Shown here piece after piece: positions 7,617 through 16,179 of a stretch of 35,047 nt of DNA (within the stretch, counting starts at the first letter, position 1; each line of letters opens with the position of its first letter). The notes under the pieces were generated by a model, which was given only the letters and a program-made list of their open reading frames with translations, was not told where the DNA came from and ran no database searches. Both the position numbers and the translations under genes were made by a program. The DNA is taken from NCBI GenBank assembly GCA_964550025.1, contig CAZJYI010000123.1, positions 1 to 35,047 of the forward strand, read 5' to 3'. Source of the DNA: CAZJYI01 sp964550025. GTDB taxonomy: Bacteria; Verrucomicrobiota; Kiritimatiellia; UBA8416; CAYOBW01.

Positions 7617-10259
7617 ATGAAAGGACGGGAGACGATTCTTGCTGCAATCCTGATGACCCTCTGCTGCAGTGCAATGGCGGCCGGCAAACCACTGAGGATC
7701 TTCCTTCTGCTCGGCCAGTCGAACATGGAAGGCCAGGCGTATACCTATGACAGCCCTGCAACCGCGGGGTGGAACATCCCGACCATGGAGTTCCTGCTCA
7801 GCGGGACAACGGCCTCCACGAACTACCGGGCGAGCATGCCGTTCGATTTCGAGCCCAGCCTCGACGCCACCTGGCTGGATCCACGCACCGACGTGTGGGC
7901 CGTTCACTACAACTCAGGTAACGGCAACGCGAGAGATGTCCAGGTGACCGACAGTCCACAGGTCAGGTTCAACGGGATCGGCCCCTTGAGCCCCGGGTTC
8001 GGGTTCGGGGTCAACAATGGGTCGATGATCGGGGCAGAGCTGGCGATGGGGGTTCGCCTGGGTGATGCCATGGCTGACCCGGTCTTCCTTTTCAAGTCAG
8101 ACTTGGGCGGGACGACGCTGGGCAACGACTGGCGCCCGCCGACCGCCGTTGCAGCTCGCGGGGGAACCGTTGGCCCCAACTACGTGAACTCCATGAACCG
8201 TTTCGTCACTCTCCTCGATGCCCTTGATGCCGATCTTCTCGACGACGGCGTACTGAATGCTTACAGCAATGCCACCGCCTACACCGTCTCCGGCGTCTTC
8301 TGGTTCCAGGGGTGGAACGAACAGTACGATGATGCGCCGTACACCGCGGCTCAGCTTCAGGCAGAATACAAGGACAACCTGAAGGATCTGATTTACTCGA
8401 TCCGGGCCGAAGACCCGCGAATTCCGGGCCATCTCGGTCTCATCATCGGCGAGTCGTCTGACCAGAACGCCACGTTGAATGCGAGCCGCTCGAACGCCGT
8501 GGCCGAGCTCAACGGAGAGATCCCCAACTCGGCGGCCCTTTTCGATACGGCTGGAATGAAAGGTACGGACTGGGGGAACAACGAACTCGGGGTCCCGTTC
8601 AGCCAGGGCTGGGGGTACCACTTCCACGCTCGGGCCGAGAATTTCCTCGAGATCGGCTGGAAGGCCGGCGGCGCGGTCCTTGACAACGGTTTTCTTTCAC
8701 CCTCACCCTTGTGGTTCGACATCCCCGTACTCTCCAGTGTGTCTCCGACCCAGGCTACGGCGACCGTGCGCCTCGGCACCAATGCCGATGAAGTCGTCGT
8801 GGTATGGGATTCGAGCGATCAGGGAACCGGGGCGACCACCGACTGGGCCAACCGGCTGAGCCTTGGGTCCAACACCGCCGGGCAGGTGCAGGGGATCCTG
8901 GCCGGGCTCTCCGAGGGGAGCGAATACGTGGTGCGCTTTCATGCCACCAACTCCAGTCTTGCGGCTGTCGCCTGGTCGCCGTCGGCCTCCTTTGCGACCC
9001 CATGGCAGAATCCGCCGCCGTTGCTTGACGCTCCGGCGGTTTCCGCCATCACCTCGGAGGGCGCGACCCTGGCGTGCCAACTGGTCCAAGGCACTGCCGA
9101 CGTGACCGTGGTCTGGGCCCACACCGATCAAGGGAGTTCGGGCATCGCAGCCTGGATCAATGCCGCGGGCGGCGGATCGCATGCCTTGGGGACCACCGCC
9201 GCCGTGGCCACTGTGACGCATCGCCTCACGGGCCTTATTGCGGCGACGACCTATGCCTTTCGCTTCCATGCAACCAATCTCTTCGGCGATGCCTGGACCG
9301 CAGCCGACGGCTTTGGCACCCTGTCGGCAGGATCGGGTAGCGGAGCTGCCAGCCTCGTGGCCTACTGGAACTTCGACGATTACAACGAGACTGGGGACAA
9401 TCCCGCCGGAACTCCGCAGGGGCATCACGAGGGGTGGTTTGAGGATATTTCGGACAACGGGCACTCCGCCTATTTCGCCGATGTTTCGAGTGGGAACTTC
9501 CTGCCCCACGATCCTTCCGGCGGCAGGTTCGGCGGGGCCTTCTACTCGGAAAACCATGGCAACAACGGCGCCCTGGGGGTCGTCCCGCACACCGACGCGA
9601 TTAACTTCAACGCAGAAGACTTCACGTTCAGCTTCTGGGAGAAGTCGCAATTCCGCGACGTGGCCGGTCGTGGCTGGGGTGCGGGCCGGGGGCGGAGCCA
9701 GTGGTTTGCCAAGGCACCGCACATATCCACGGCAGGCGTTGTGGACGGCTTTGGCCTGAACCTGACGCAGAACCACTTCGACTTGTTGTCGAACAATAAC
9801 GACAACTTCGGTCAGACCTCGCTGGGCGCCCGTTATACGTACCCGAGCGGATCGTCCGCCGACGACAGTGGCGTGTGGGCCCACTGGGCCATCGTCGGGG
9901 TCTACAACGCGGTAACCAACCAGTACGCGATCACGACCTACCTGAATGGCACCGCCGTGGATTGGGACGGTGCCGTCGGAACCACCGTTACGGTAACCAA
10001 TGACATCATCGACAACCCCGGGGTCCTGACCATCGGGGGGTTCTTTCGAAACAACGGGTGGTCTCCCCAACGATTCATCTCGTTCAACCAGAACGATGGC
10101 GTTACCCAGACCATCGGCAAGGGGTGGATGGATGACTTCGCGATCTGGGAGGCCGCCCTTGACGAGAGCGACATCGCTGACCTCGCCTCCGGCACCAAGG
10201 GGCCGCTGGACATCTCGCCGCCGCAAGGCGCCGGCGGGATGATGATCTTCGTGAAGTGA
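7617..10259 (+). CDS. Secreted SASA-domain carbohydrate esterase with FN3-like and LamG-like domains
   Basis: This 880-residue exported esterase has a signal peptide at 1-22 ending AMA. A SASA/CE6-type SGNH hydrolase domain covers about 24-345, with the nucleophile block GQSNMEG at 33-39 (S35), the WFQGWNEQ block, and the probable catalytic histidine in YHFHARAENF. Two homologous FN3-like repeats follow at about 360-580; each has a VVW...DQG strand and ends FHATN. A LamG/concanavalin-like jelly roll covers about 590-870, from VAYWNFDDY to WMDDFAIWEAALDESDI. Such enzymes remove O-acetyl groups from xylan, sialic acid or other sugars. The domain order suggests a catalytic head carried on carbohydrate-binding modules. 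GGGAGG lies 10 nt before the ATG. Confidence 0.9.
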   Translation: MKGRETILAAILMTLCCSAMAAGKPLRIFLLLGQSNMEGQAYTYDSPATAGWNIPTMEFLLSGTTASTNYRASMPFDFEPSLDATWLDPRTDVWAVHYNSGNGNARDVQVTDSPQVRFNGIGPLSPGFGFGVNNGSMIGAELAMGVRLGDAMADPVFLFKSDLGGTTLGNDWRPPTAVAARGGTVGPNYVNSMNRFVTLLDALDADLLDDGVLNAYSNATAYTVSGVFWFQGWNEQYDDAPYTAAQLQAEYKDNLKDLIYSIRAEDPRIPGHLGLIIGESSDQNATLNASRSNAVAELNGEIPNSAALFDTAGMKGTDWGNNELGVPFSQGWGYHFHARAENFLEIGWKAGGAVLDNGFLSPSPLWFDIPVLSSVSPTQATATVRLGTNADEVVVVWDSSDQGTGATTDWANRLSLGSNTAGQVQGILAGLSEGSEYVVRFHATNSSLAAVAWSPSASFATPWQNPPPLLDAPAVSAITSEGATLACQLVQGTADVTVVWAHTDQGSSGIAAWINAAGGGSHALGTTAAVATVTHRLTGLIAATTYAFRFHATNLFGDAWTAADGFGTLSAGSGSGAASLVAYWNFDDYNETGDNPAGTPQGHHEGWFEDISDNGHSAYFADVSSGNFLPHDPSGGRFGGAFYSENHGNNGALGVVPHTDAINFNAEDFTFSFWEKSQFRDVAGRGWGAGRGRSQWFAKAPHISTAGVVDGFGLNLTQNHFDLLSNNNDNFGQTSLGARYTYPSGSSADDSGVWAHWAIVGVYNAVTNQYAITTYLNGTAVDWDGAVGTTVTVTNDIIDNPGVLTIGGFFRNNGWSPQRFISFNQNDGVTQTIGKGWMDDFAIWEAALDESDIADLASGTKGPLDISPPQGAGGMMIFVK

Positions 10260-10304
10260 TCCCTTCGGAAGGACAAACATCCGGCGCATGAAGGGGTGAA
10301 GAAG

Positions 10305-10367
10305 ATGTGCAGAAGAACAATAATGCTGATGACAGTCCTCGCGGCGATTGACAGAACAGGTGAGTAG
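10305..10367 (+). pseudogene. Possible vestigial signal-peptide ORF
   Basis: A 20-codon frame begins with ATG behind AAGGGGTGAAGAAG and encodes MCRRTIMLMTVLAAIDRTGE before a TAG. The basic start followed by a hydrophobic run looks like the beginning of an export signal cut off early. It may be the remains of a deleted secreted gene between two exported esterases, or a leader peptide. Only the pattern supports it. Confidence 0.25.
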
Positions 10368-10427
10368 ACCGGCGATGGTTGGTCCGGATAGCGGGAGTCC
10401 GGTTGAGAGTCGAGAATGGGAGACAGC

Positions 10428-11969
10428 ATGAAGAAGCTCCTCACGGTTGCGCTGGTCGCTTGCGCCGCGGGATGCGTTTACGGCCAGGAGCTCAAGCTCT
10501 GGTCCGAGGGGGCGCCGGGGGCCAGGGGGCATGACCGGAACGACACGCCCACGCTCAAGGTCTTCCCGCCACCCGGATATGCCGAAGGCCCTCTGCCGGC
10601 CGTATTGTTGATTCCCGGAGGTGGGTACAAACACATCTCGGGCTATGGCACGTACCGGGACTTCTTTCGAACGCGTCCCGTGCGGTTCTTCTCGCTGAGA
10701 TACCGCCTGCCGGTGCACGGCTATCGTCACCCCGCTCCCTTGCAGGACGCCAAGCGGGCCGTCAGGATCCTCCGTGCCAACGCGAAGCAGTGGGATCTCG
10801 ATCCGGAACGAGTGCTGGTGGTGGCATTCTCGTCCGGCGGGCACGTGGCGACGACCCTTGCGACGCATTTCGATTTGGGCAAGGCCGATGCGAAGGACCC
10901 CGTCGAGCGATTCGGCTGTCGGCCGGATTACATGGCCCTGTTCTGCCCCGTCGTTAGCATGAAAAGCCATCCGCACCGTCCTTCGGTAGCCCGTCTCCTC
11001 GGACCCCATCCAGACCAGGAGCTCATTGACGAATTGTCCAACGAACTGCAGGTCACCGCCGAAACACCTCCGACATTCCTTGCCCACGCGAAGGACGACA
11101 CGCTGGTTCCGCCCGAGAACAGCATTCAGTATCACGAGGCCCTCAAGAAGGCAGGCGTCGCCACGACCTTGAAGCTCTATCGCCGGGGCGGCCACGGAGT
11201 GACGAAGAAACCCAACCCGTGGAAAGCCGACCTGGGTGACTGGATGAGCGAAAGCGGAATCCTGCCCGAGGGCGTGGCGCGCCGCGTTCCGGGGACACCC
11301 GAGATCTGCGAGCCGACCAGCAGCTACACCGTGAAGGAGCTTGCGGGTTGGAAGGTCTACGTTAACAACTCGCTGCTGCCGGGAGGGGAGCACGCGGAAA
11401 CGGGAGCCGAGGCCGTGAGGCGTCTGACCGATGGGATGATGCGGCTCAAGACATGGATGCCCGAAGAACCGCTCGCGAAAATGCTCGAGGTCAGGATCTG
11501 GCTCGAGTGGAATTCTACCGACGGGCCGTGGGGCCGGACGTCCGGCTACCAGTATCATCCGGGGCGCGATTGGTTGCTGGACATGGACTTCAATCTCGAG
11601 AAGCACAAGTGTGTCGAGTTCGGCAATGCGGCATCGCTGGCAAAGCGATCTCCTGACTCCACGGTCAGCGTCTTGTTGCACGAGTTGGCTCATGCGTACC
11701 ACGACCAGGTACTCACCTTCCAGGACCCCGACGTTCTGGCCGCCTACAAACGGTGTGTCGAAGGCACTGCGTACCCGGAGCGGGACTGGGTCAAGAGCGA
11801 CCACAAGGAGTTCTTTGCCGGCGTGACGACGCGCTATTTCGGCAGGAAGGAAGAACGGGAAGCCGTGCGCAGACGCGATCCCGTTCTGGCAACGTTCCTG
11901 GAACGGACCTGGGGCAAGCCCAACGCCACTATGGACTCCCCCTGGGAGTTCGGGACTGAGGGAGATTGA
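10428..11969 (+). CDS. Fusion of an alpha/beta-hydrolase esterase and an HExxH zincin domain
   Basis: This 513-residue exported protein has two putative catalytic domains. Its signal peptide could be cleaved by signal peptidase I after VYG, or C16 may be a weak lipobox cysteine. The first domain (about 20-275) is a BD-FAE/acetyl-esterase-like hydrolase. It has the oxyanion segment PGGGYKHIS, nucleophile S135 in AFSSGGH (the first glycine of GxSxG is Ala), D224 in DDTLVP and H256 in GGHG. The second domain (about 295-513) carries HELAH (418-422), the zincin HExxH motif, and DHKEFFAG with E461 as the likely third zinc ligand. The ATG at 10428 has GGGAG 5 nt upstream. The pairing of an ester hydrolase with a metallopeptidase in one exported chain is unusual, and neither substrate is known. 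Confidence 0.88.
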   Translation: MKKLLTVALVACAAGCVYGQELKLWSEGAPGARGHDRNDTPTLKVFPPPGYAEGPLPAVLLIPGGGYKHISGYGTYRDFFRTRPVRFFSLRYRLPVHGYRHPAPLQDAKRAVRILRANAKQWDLDPERVLVVAFSSGGHVATTLATHFDLGKADAKDPVERFGCRPDYMALFCPVVSMKSHPHRPSVARLLGPHPDQELIDELSNELQVTAETPPTFLAHAKDDTLVPPENSIQYHEALKKAGVATTLKLYRRGGHGVTKKPNPWKADLGDWMSESGILPEGVARRVPGTPEICEPTSSYTVKELAGWKVYVNNSLLPGGEHAETGAEAVRRLTDGMMRLKTWMPEEPLAKMLEVRIWLEWNSTDGPWGRTSGYQYHPGRDWLLDMDFNLEKHKCVEFGNAASLAKRSPDSTVSVLLHELAHAYHDQVLTFQDPDVLAAYKRCVEGTAYPERDWVKSDHKEFFAGVTTRYFGRKEEREAVRRRDPVLATFLERTWGKPNATMDSPWEFGTEGD

Positions 11970-12218
11970 GTCCCGCAAGGTGACGAGGTATGGGGAGAAC
12001 GACCTGGCCGGGGCAAAGCCCGAGATTGTCCACCAGTCAGGGACTCTCCCGGGGGAGTGCAGAGAGTATGGCTTGAGGGAGATCGCCCACGTTTGATACC
12101 AGGGAGTGTGCCAGGCTGGAACCTAACGGGAGATGTTAGAGACTCGATCGCTGTGGAGTGGGCGCGTCTGGTTCAGACGACGTACGGATGCAGAGCAACA
12201 GAAGATAGGAGAACCCAT

Positions 12219-14630
12219 ATGGGCAAAGAATGGTCTTTCGTCACGCTGGTCGCAACTGCAGTGTTGATATCGTCCTGCGCTGCGCCGTCGTCGACTGCAG
12301 CTCCTGCCAGGAAGGCCAACCCGGACTTCACGCAGGGCGGCAAGACCGACGGCAGTCACGATTGGACCCTCGGCCCCACCGGCGCGCGCGGCTGGATCCA
12401 CTCGTGGAAACACACCGCCGATGCCCGCCAGATCCTGATCACCGAGGTGGCTGAGGGCTCGCCCGCCGCCGGCGTCCTGGAGGTCGATGACGTGATTCTC
12501 GGGGTCGGGAACAAGCCGTTCAGCGGTGACGCTCGAATCCAGTTCGCACGTGCCGTTATGCGGGCCGAGCAGGAGGAGTCGCGCGGTGTTCTGCAGCTCG
12601 TTCGGTGGCGCGCAGGCCGGACCGAGAACGTCGAGGTCAGGATTCCAGTCATGGGGACCTACAGCGCGACAGCACCCTATGATTGTCCTAAGACGTTGAC
12701 GGTCTTCGAGCGCGGGTGTGAGGCAATCGCCAGGAGTGGACTGAAGAATGTCTCGATCCCGAACAGCATGAACGCCCTCGCCCTGCTGGCCGGCGGCAAG
12801 CCCGCATACCGGTCCCTGCTTTCCGGCTATGCCCGGAAGGTGGCCGACTTGCAGCTCAAGTCCATGGCAACCTGGAACTATGGCTACGCGATGATGTTCC
12901 TCGCCGAGTATATGATGGCTACCGGTGACGATTCGCTCATGCCGGGACTCAAGCGCCTGGCCCTTGAAGCCGCTCGCGGCCAGAGCGTCGTGGGCACCTG
13001 GGGGCACGGATTCGCATTGCCGGACGGCAGGGTCGGCGGATACGGCTGCATGAACCAGCCGGGCATTTCCCTGGCCGTCGCCATGGTGCTTGCGCGTGAG
13101 GCCGGCGTGAAGGACCCCGACATCGACCGTGCCATCACACGGGCCGCCGGTTTCCTGCGCTGGTATGTCAACAAGGGCGCCATTCCCTATGGCGATCACC
13201 ATCCCTGGCCCGGGCACGAGGACAATGGCAAGTGCTCCTCCGCGGCTGTGCTCTTCGATCTGCTTGGCGATCGCGAGGCGGCCACGTTCTATGCCAAGAT
13301 GAGCGCTGCAGCGTACGACGAGCGGGAGCGCGGACACACAGGCAACTTCTTCAACATCCTGTGGGCCATGCCCGGGGTGTCCCGTTGCGGCCCGCTGGGC
13401 ACCGGCGCCTACTGGCGCGAGGTGTCGTGGTACTACGACCTGGCCCGCGGATGGGACGGCACTTACCGCTACCCGGGCTCACCGAACGGCGAGGAGGAGC
13501 ACGGGAAGTACAAACGCTGGGACAATACCGGTACCTATCTTCTGGCCTACGCTTTGCCGCTCAAGAGCCTTTGCCTTACCGGCAGGAAGCCCTGTTCGGT
13601 CCCGGCATTGGGGCGACGCGAGGTCGAGGATGTCATCGCCGCGGGGCGGGACTACTTCCCGACGCGCAAGTACCCCTCCGGAAGCGACATGAAGCGCTAC
13701 CGCTACGAGCATCGCAGCGACAAGCAATTGCTCGCCGGATTGACGAGTTGGTCACCCGCGGTCCGCAAACGCTCGGCCCAGGAGCTCGGACGGCGTGACG
13801 GAGACTTCACGGATGCGCTCCTGAAGATGCTGGCTTCTTCCGACCTCAATGCCCGCTATGGGGCCGCCGAAGCACTCGGAAAGCTCGGGTCTGAAACCAA
13901 GGTCGCCGCCAGGGTGTCGGCCCTGACCAAGACGCTTCGGGCGGAGGATCTCTGGCTGCGAATTCTCGCTGGCGAAGCCCTTGCGCAGATTGGCGAACCG
14001 GCGAAGCCCGCCGTTCCGTACATGCTCGAAGGCTTCGTGAATCCCGATCGCGAGAACGACCCAAGAGGCATGGAGCAGCGCTATCTTTGTTTCAGCCTGT
14101 TCAACGGTCGCGGCGGCCTGATCGCCAAGTCGCTCGATGGCGTCGACCGTGACCTACTGGTGGAAGCTGTCCGTATCGGTCTGCAGAACGAAGACGGCCG
14201 AGCGCGAGGCGCGCTCGGTACGGTGTACCGGAATCTCACCTACGAGGAAATCAAGCCGTTGCTGCCCGCGATTCACCAGGCGATTGTTGAGCCCGCGCCC
14301 AGCGGGATCATGTTTGCCAGCGGGATCCGTTTGAGCGGCGTCGCGTTGCTCGCCAAGCACAGGATTCGGGAAGGCATGCCGCTCTGCCTGCAGATCCTGG
14401 AGATGGACAAGTGGGGAAAGAAGAACCGGATCACGCAGAGCCTGAGGACGCTGGCGACGTACGGTTCGGCAGCCAAGGAGGTCTTGCCGCAACTGCGGCA
14501 GCTCGAAAAGGACCTTCTTGCCCACAGAGAAGCCCGGATGCTCGCGCCGGTGATCGAGCAAGCCCGCAAGATGATCAAAGAGATCGAGGGTGCCGAGGCT
14601 ACGGTGGAGTTGCGCAGTATCGACGATTGA
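12219..14630 (+). CDS. PDZ/alpha-toroid/HEAT lipoprotein 2 (DUF6288-like)
   Basis: This 803-residue paralogue of the protein at 5037-7520 keeps the same domain order. The start has a lipoprotein signal, with lipobox ISSC and C20 as the lipidated residue, so this copy is membrane-anchored where paralogue 1 is soluble. The PDZ-like domain at about 51-147 contains SPAAGVLEVDDVILGVG. The toroid-like domain has APYDCPK, GTWGHG, IPYGDHHPW and RGHTGNFFN. HEAT-like repeats follow from about 535 on, and the chain ends LRSIDD. The ATG at 12219 has AGGAG 7 nt upstream; the frame is open to 12057 but the earlier part has no similarity. It is coupled to the next gene by a TGATG overlap. Confidence 0.85.
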   Translation: MGKEWSFVTLVATAVLISSCAAPSSTAAPARKANPDFTQGGKTDGSHDWTLGPTGARGWIHSWKHTADARQILITEVAEGSPAAGVLEVDDVILGVGNKPFSGDARIQFARAVMRAEQEESRGVLQLVRWRAGRTENVEVRIPVMGTYSATAPYDCPKTLTVFERGCEAIARSGLKNVSIPNSMNALALLAGGKPAYRSLLSGYARKVADLQLKSMATWNYGYAMMFLAEYMMATGDDSLMPGLKRLALEAARGQSVVGTWGHGFALPDGRVGGYGCMNQPGISLAVAMVLAREAGVKDPDIDRAITRAAGFLRWYVNKGAIPYGDHHPWPGHEDNGKCSSAAVLFDLLGDREAATFYAKMSAAAYDERERGHTGNFFNILWAMPGVSRCGPLGTGAYWREVSWYYDLARGWDGTYRYPGSPNGEEEHGKYKRWDNTGTYLLAYALPLKSLCLTGRKPCSVPALGRREVEDVIAAGRDYFPTRKYPSGSDMKRYRYEHRSDKQLLAGLTSWSPAVRKRSAQELGRRDGDFTDALLKMLASSDLNARYGAAEALGKLGSETKVAARVSALTKTLRAEDLWLRILAGEALAQIGEPAKPAVPYMLEGFVNPDRENDPRGMEQRYLCFSLFNGRGGLIAKSLDGVDRDLLVEAVRIGLQNEDGRARGALGTVYRNLTYEEIKPLLPAIHQAIVEPAPSGIMFASGIRLSGVALLAKHRIREGMPLCLQILEMDKWGKKNRITQSLRTLATYGSAAKEVLPQLRQLEKDLLAHREARMLAPVIEQARKMIKEIEGAEATVELRSIDD

Positions 14631-16147
14631 TGAAAGGGCTTCCATCGATGGATCCGACTCTCTGTTTGAGGCGACTGACGCTTCTGCTGACCCTTTCGGT
14701 TGCGACGCTCTTTGGATGTGAGTTCGCGGGATGGGCTGCGCCGAACCGACCGGATGGCTCGACGGAGGGATACTTCCTCCCGCGACTGCCTTCCGACGTG
14801 AATGGACGTTTCGGTGCCTACTACGCCAAGCTCAAGTACCACCCGGGGTGGGACGGGCAATGGCGGGTGAGCGAGCATCCTGACGTGGTTGTCACGTTCG
14901 ACGGAGGCGCCCACCAGTTCGTCTTTTGGCGAGGCACCAGCTACATCCCCTGTTGGGTTACCGACACCGGCATCTGGTATACCAACGAGCACGTGGAACG
15001 TCTGGGTGGCCACAGTCCGAACACGGAGGGTTGTGTCGAACCCATGTCGGATAAACAGTGCCGCCTCTCTCATGTTCGGGTGATAGAGAACAACAACGCA
15101 CGCGTCGTTGTCCATTGGCGCTACGCACCTGTCGATGTCCACTACAACCACCCCTTTCGCGATGATTCGACGGGATGGAGTGACTGGGTGGACGAATACT
15201 ACACCGTGTACCCGGATGCTGTCGGCGCGCGCAGAATCACGTTGCACTCGACGCGTCCTGATTTGTGGGCTGAGTACCAGGAGTCCATCGTCATTAACCC
15301 GCCGGGGACAGTGCCGGAGGATAACATTGAGCTCGGCGCCGTCAGCCTCGCCAACCTGAAGGGCGAAAGCAAGACGCACCGCTGGACGAAAGCGGGCGCG
15401 CCGGACTTTGGTCTTCCGAAGGGCGCCAACATCCTGAAGGTCAACCTGAAGGCCGAAAAGACGCCCTTCGCGATCGTGCCTCCTGCCAGGAACGGCGAAG
15501 ACATGGTCACTCCTTACAAAGGCCACGCCCCGGATTCGTGCTTCCACTTCTGGGACCATTGGCCGGTTTCGCAAGATGCGACGGATGGGCGGATCGCGAC
15601 GTCCAGCGAAAGGCCCTCGCACACTTCGCTCTGCCATATGGGACTGAAGTTCCTGGAGTGGGAGCGAATTCGGAAGCGGGAGAAGCGGGCCAGCCCAGTG
15701 CTCTGGCCGTATCATGCCAAGGGAAAGACGTCGCGCACCAAGGTCATGTTGCATGGCATGACCGGAAAGCCGGTTGCCTCATTGATCCCTCTGGCCAGAT
15801 CCTGGCTGTACGCGCCACAACTGGATGTGTACGGATCTGGGTATGTCTGCGGAGGTTACGATCGGGGCTCCAGGAGCTACAGCCTTATCAACAAGACGGT
15901 CGGGAAGCCCGAGGAGTTGACCATCCGTATGGGCGGCAGCGAAGAACGTCCGGTCATCAACCCGGCCTTTGTTATCGAGAATTGGGGAGAGAGTGGCGCG
16001 GCGCTGCTTCTGAACGGCAAGCGCGCACAGCCTGGGCCCGGCTGCCGGATTGGGCGCCGCCGGACTCTTGAGGGTACCGACTTGGTCATCTGGATTCGGA
16101 TTGAATCCGCCAGTACTGTGATGATATCGCTCTCGCCAGAACCATGA
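14630..16147 (+). CDS. Exported beta-rich protein of unknown function
   Basis: This protein of about 505 residues is translationally coupled to the PDZ lipoprotein, its ATG overlapping the upstream TGA as TGATG. An alternative ATG at 14648 would remove six residues. A basic, hydrophobic leader (RRLTLLLTLSVATLFGC) marks export. C30 could be lipidated, but Phe at -2 makes the lipobox poor, and cleavage after GWAA is an alternative. The body is rich in beta strands and aromatic residues (WRGTSYIPCWV, RVVVHWRYAPVDVHYN, GWSDWVDEYYTVYPD). That recalls the beta-sandwich or supersandwich domains of polysaccharide-active proteins. I do not recognise a named family or a catalytic motif. The coupling suggests that it works with the PDZ lipoprotein. 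Confidence 0.75.
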   Translation: MKGLPSMDPTLCLRRLTLLLTLSVATLFGCEFAGWAAPNRPDGSTEGYFLPRLPSDVNGRFGAYYAKLKYHPGWDGQWRVSEHPDVVVTFDGGAHQFVFWRGTSYIPCWVTDTGIWYTNEHVERLGGHSPNTEGCVEPMSDKQCRLSHVRVIENNNARVVVHWRYAPVDVHYNHPFRDDSTGWSDWVDEYYTVYPDAVGARRITLHSTRPDLWAEYQESIVINPPGTVPEDNIELGAVSLANLKGESKTHRWTKAGAPDFGLPKGANILKVNLKAEKTPFAIVPPARNGEDMVTPYKGHAPDSCFHFWDHWPVSQDATDGRIATSSERPSHTSLCHMGLKFLEWERIRKREKRASPVLWPYHAKGKTSRTKVMLHGMTGKPVASLIPLARSWLYAPQLDVYGSGYVCGGYDRGSRSYSLINKTVGKPEELTIRMGGSEERPVINPAFVIENWGESGAALLLNGKRAQPGPGCRIGRRRTLEGTDLVIWIRIESASTVMISLSPEP

Positions 16148-16179
16148 CTTTCGCATCCAACGGCAGGAGATAAGGACAT

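Noticed and set aside
8703..11978. Minus-strand open frame of about 1090 codons
   Set aside because: It lies antisense to two well-supported exported enzymes, has no domain or ribosome binding site and reflects the codon bias of a GC-rich plus strand. Similar antisense frames at 2078-3385, 14273-15754 and 15877-17916 were rejected for the same reason.
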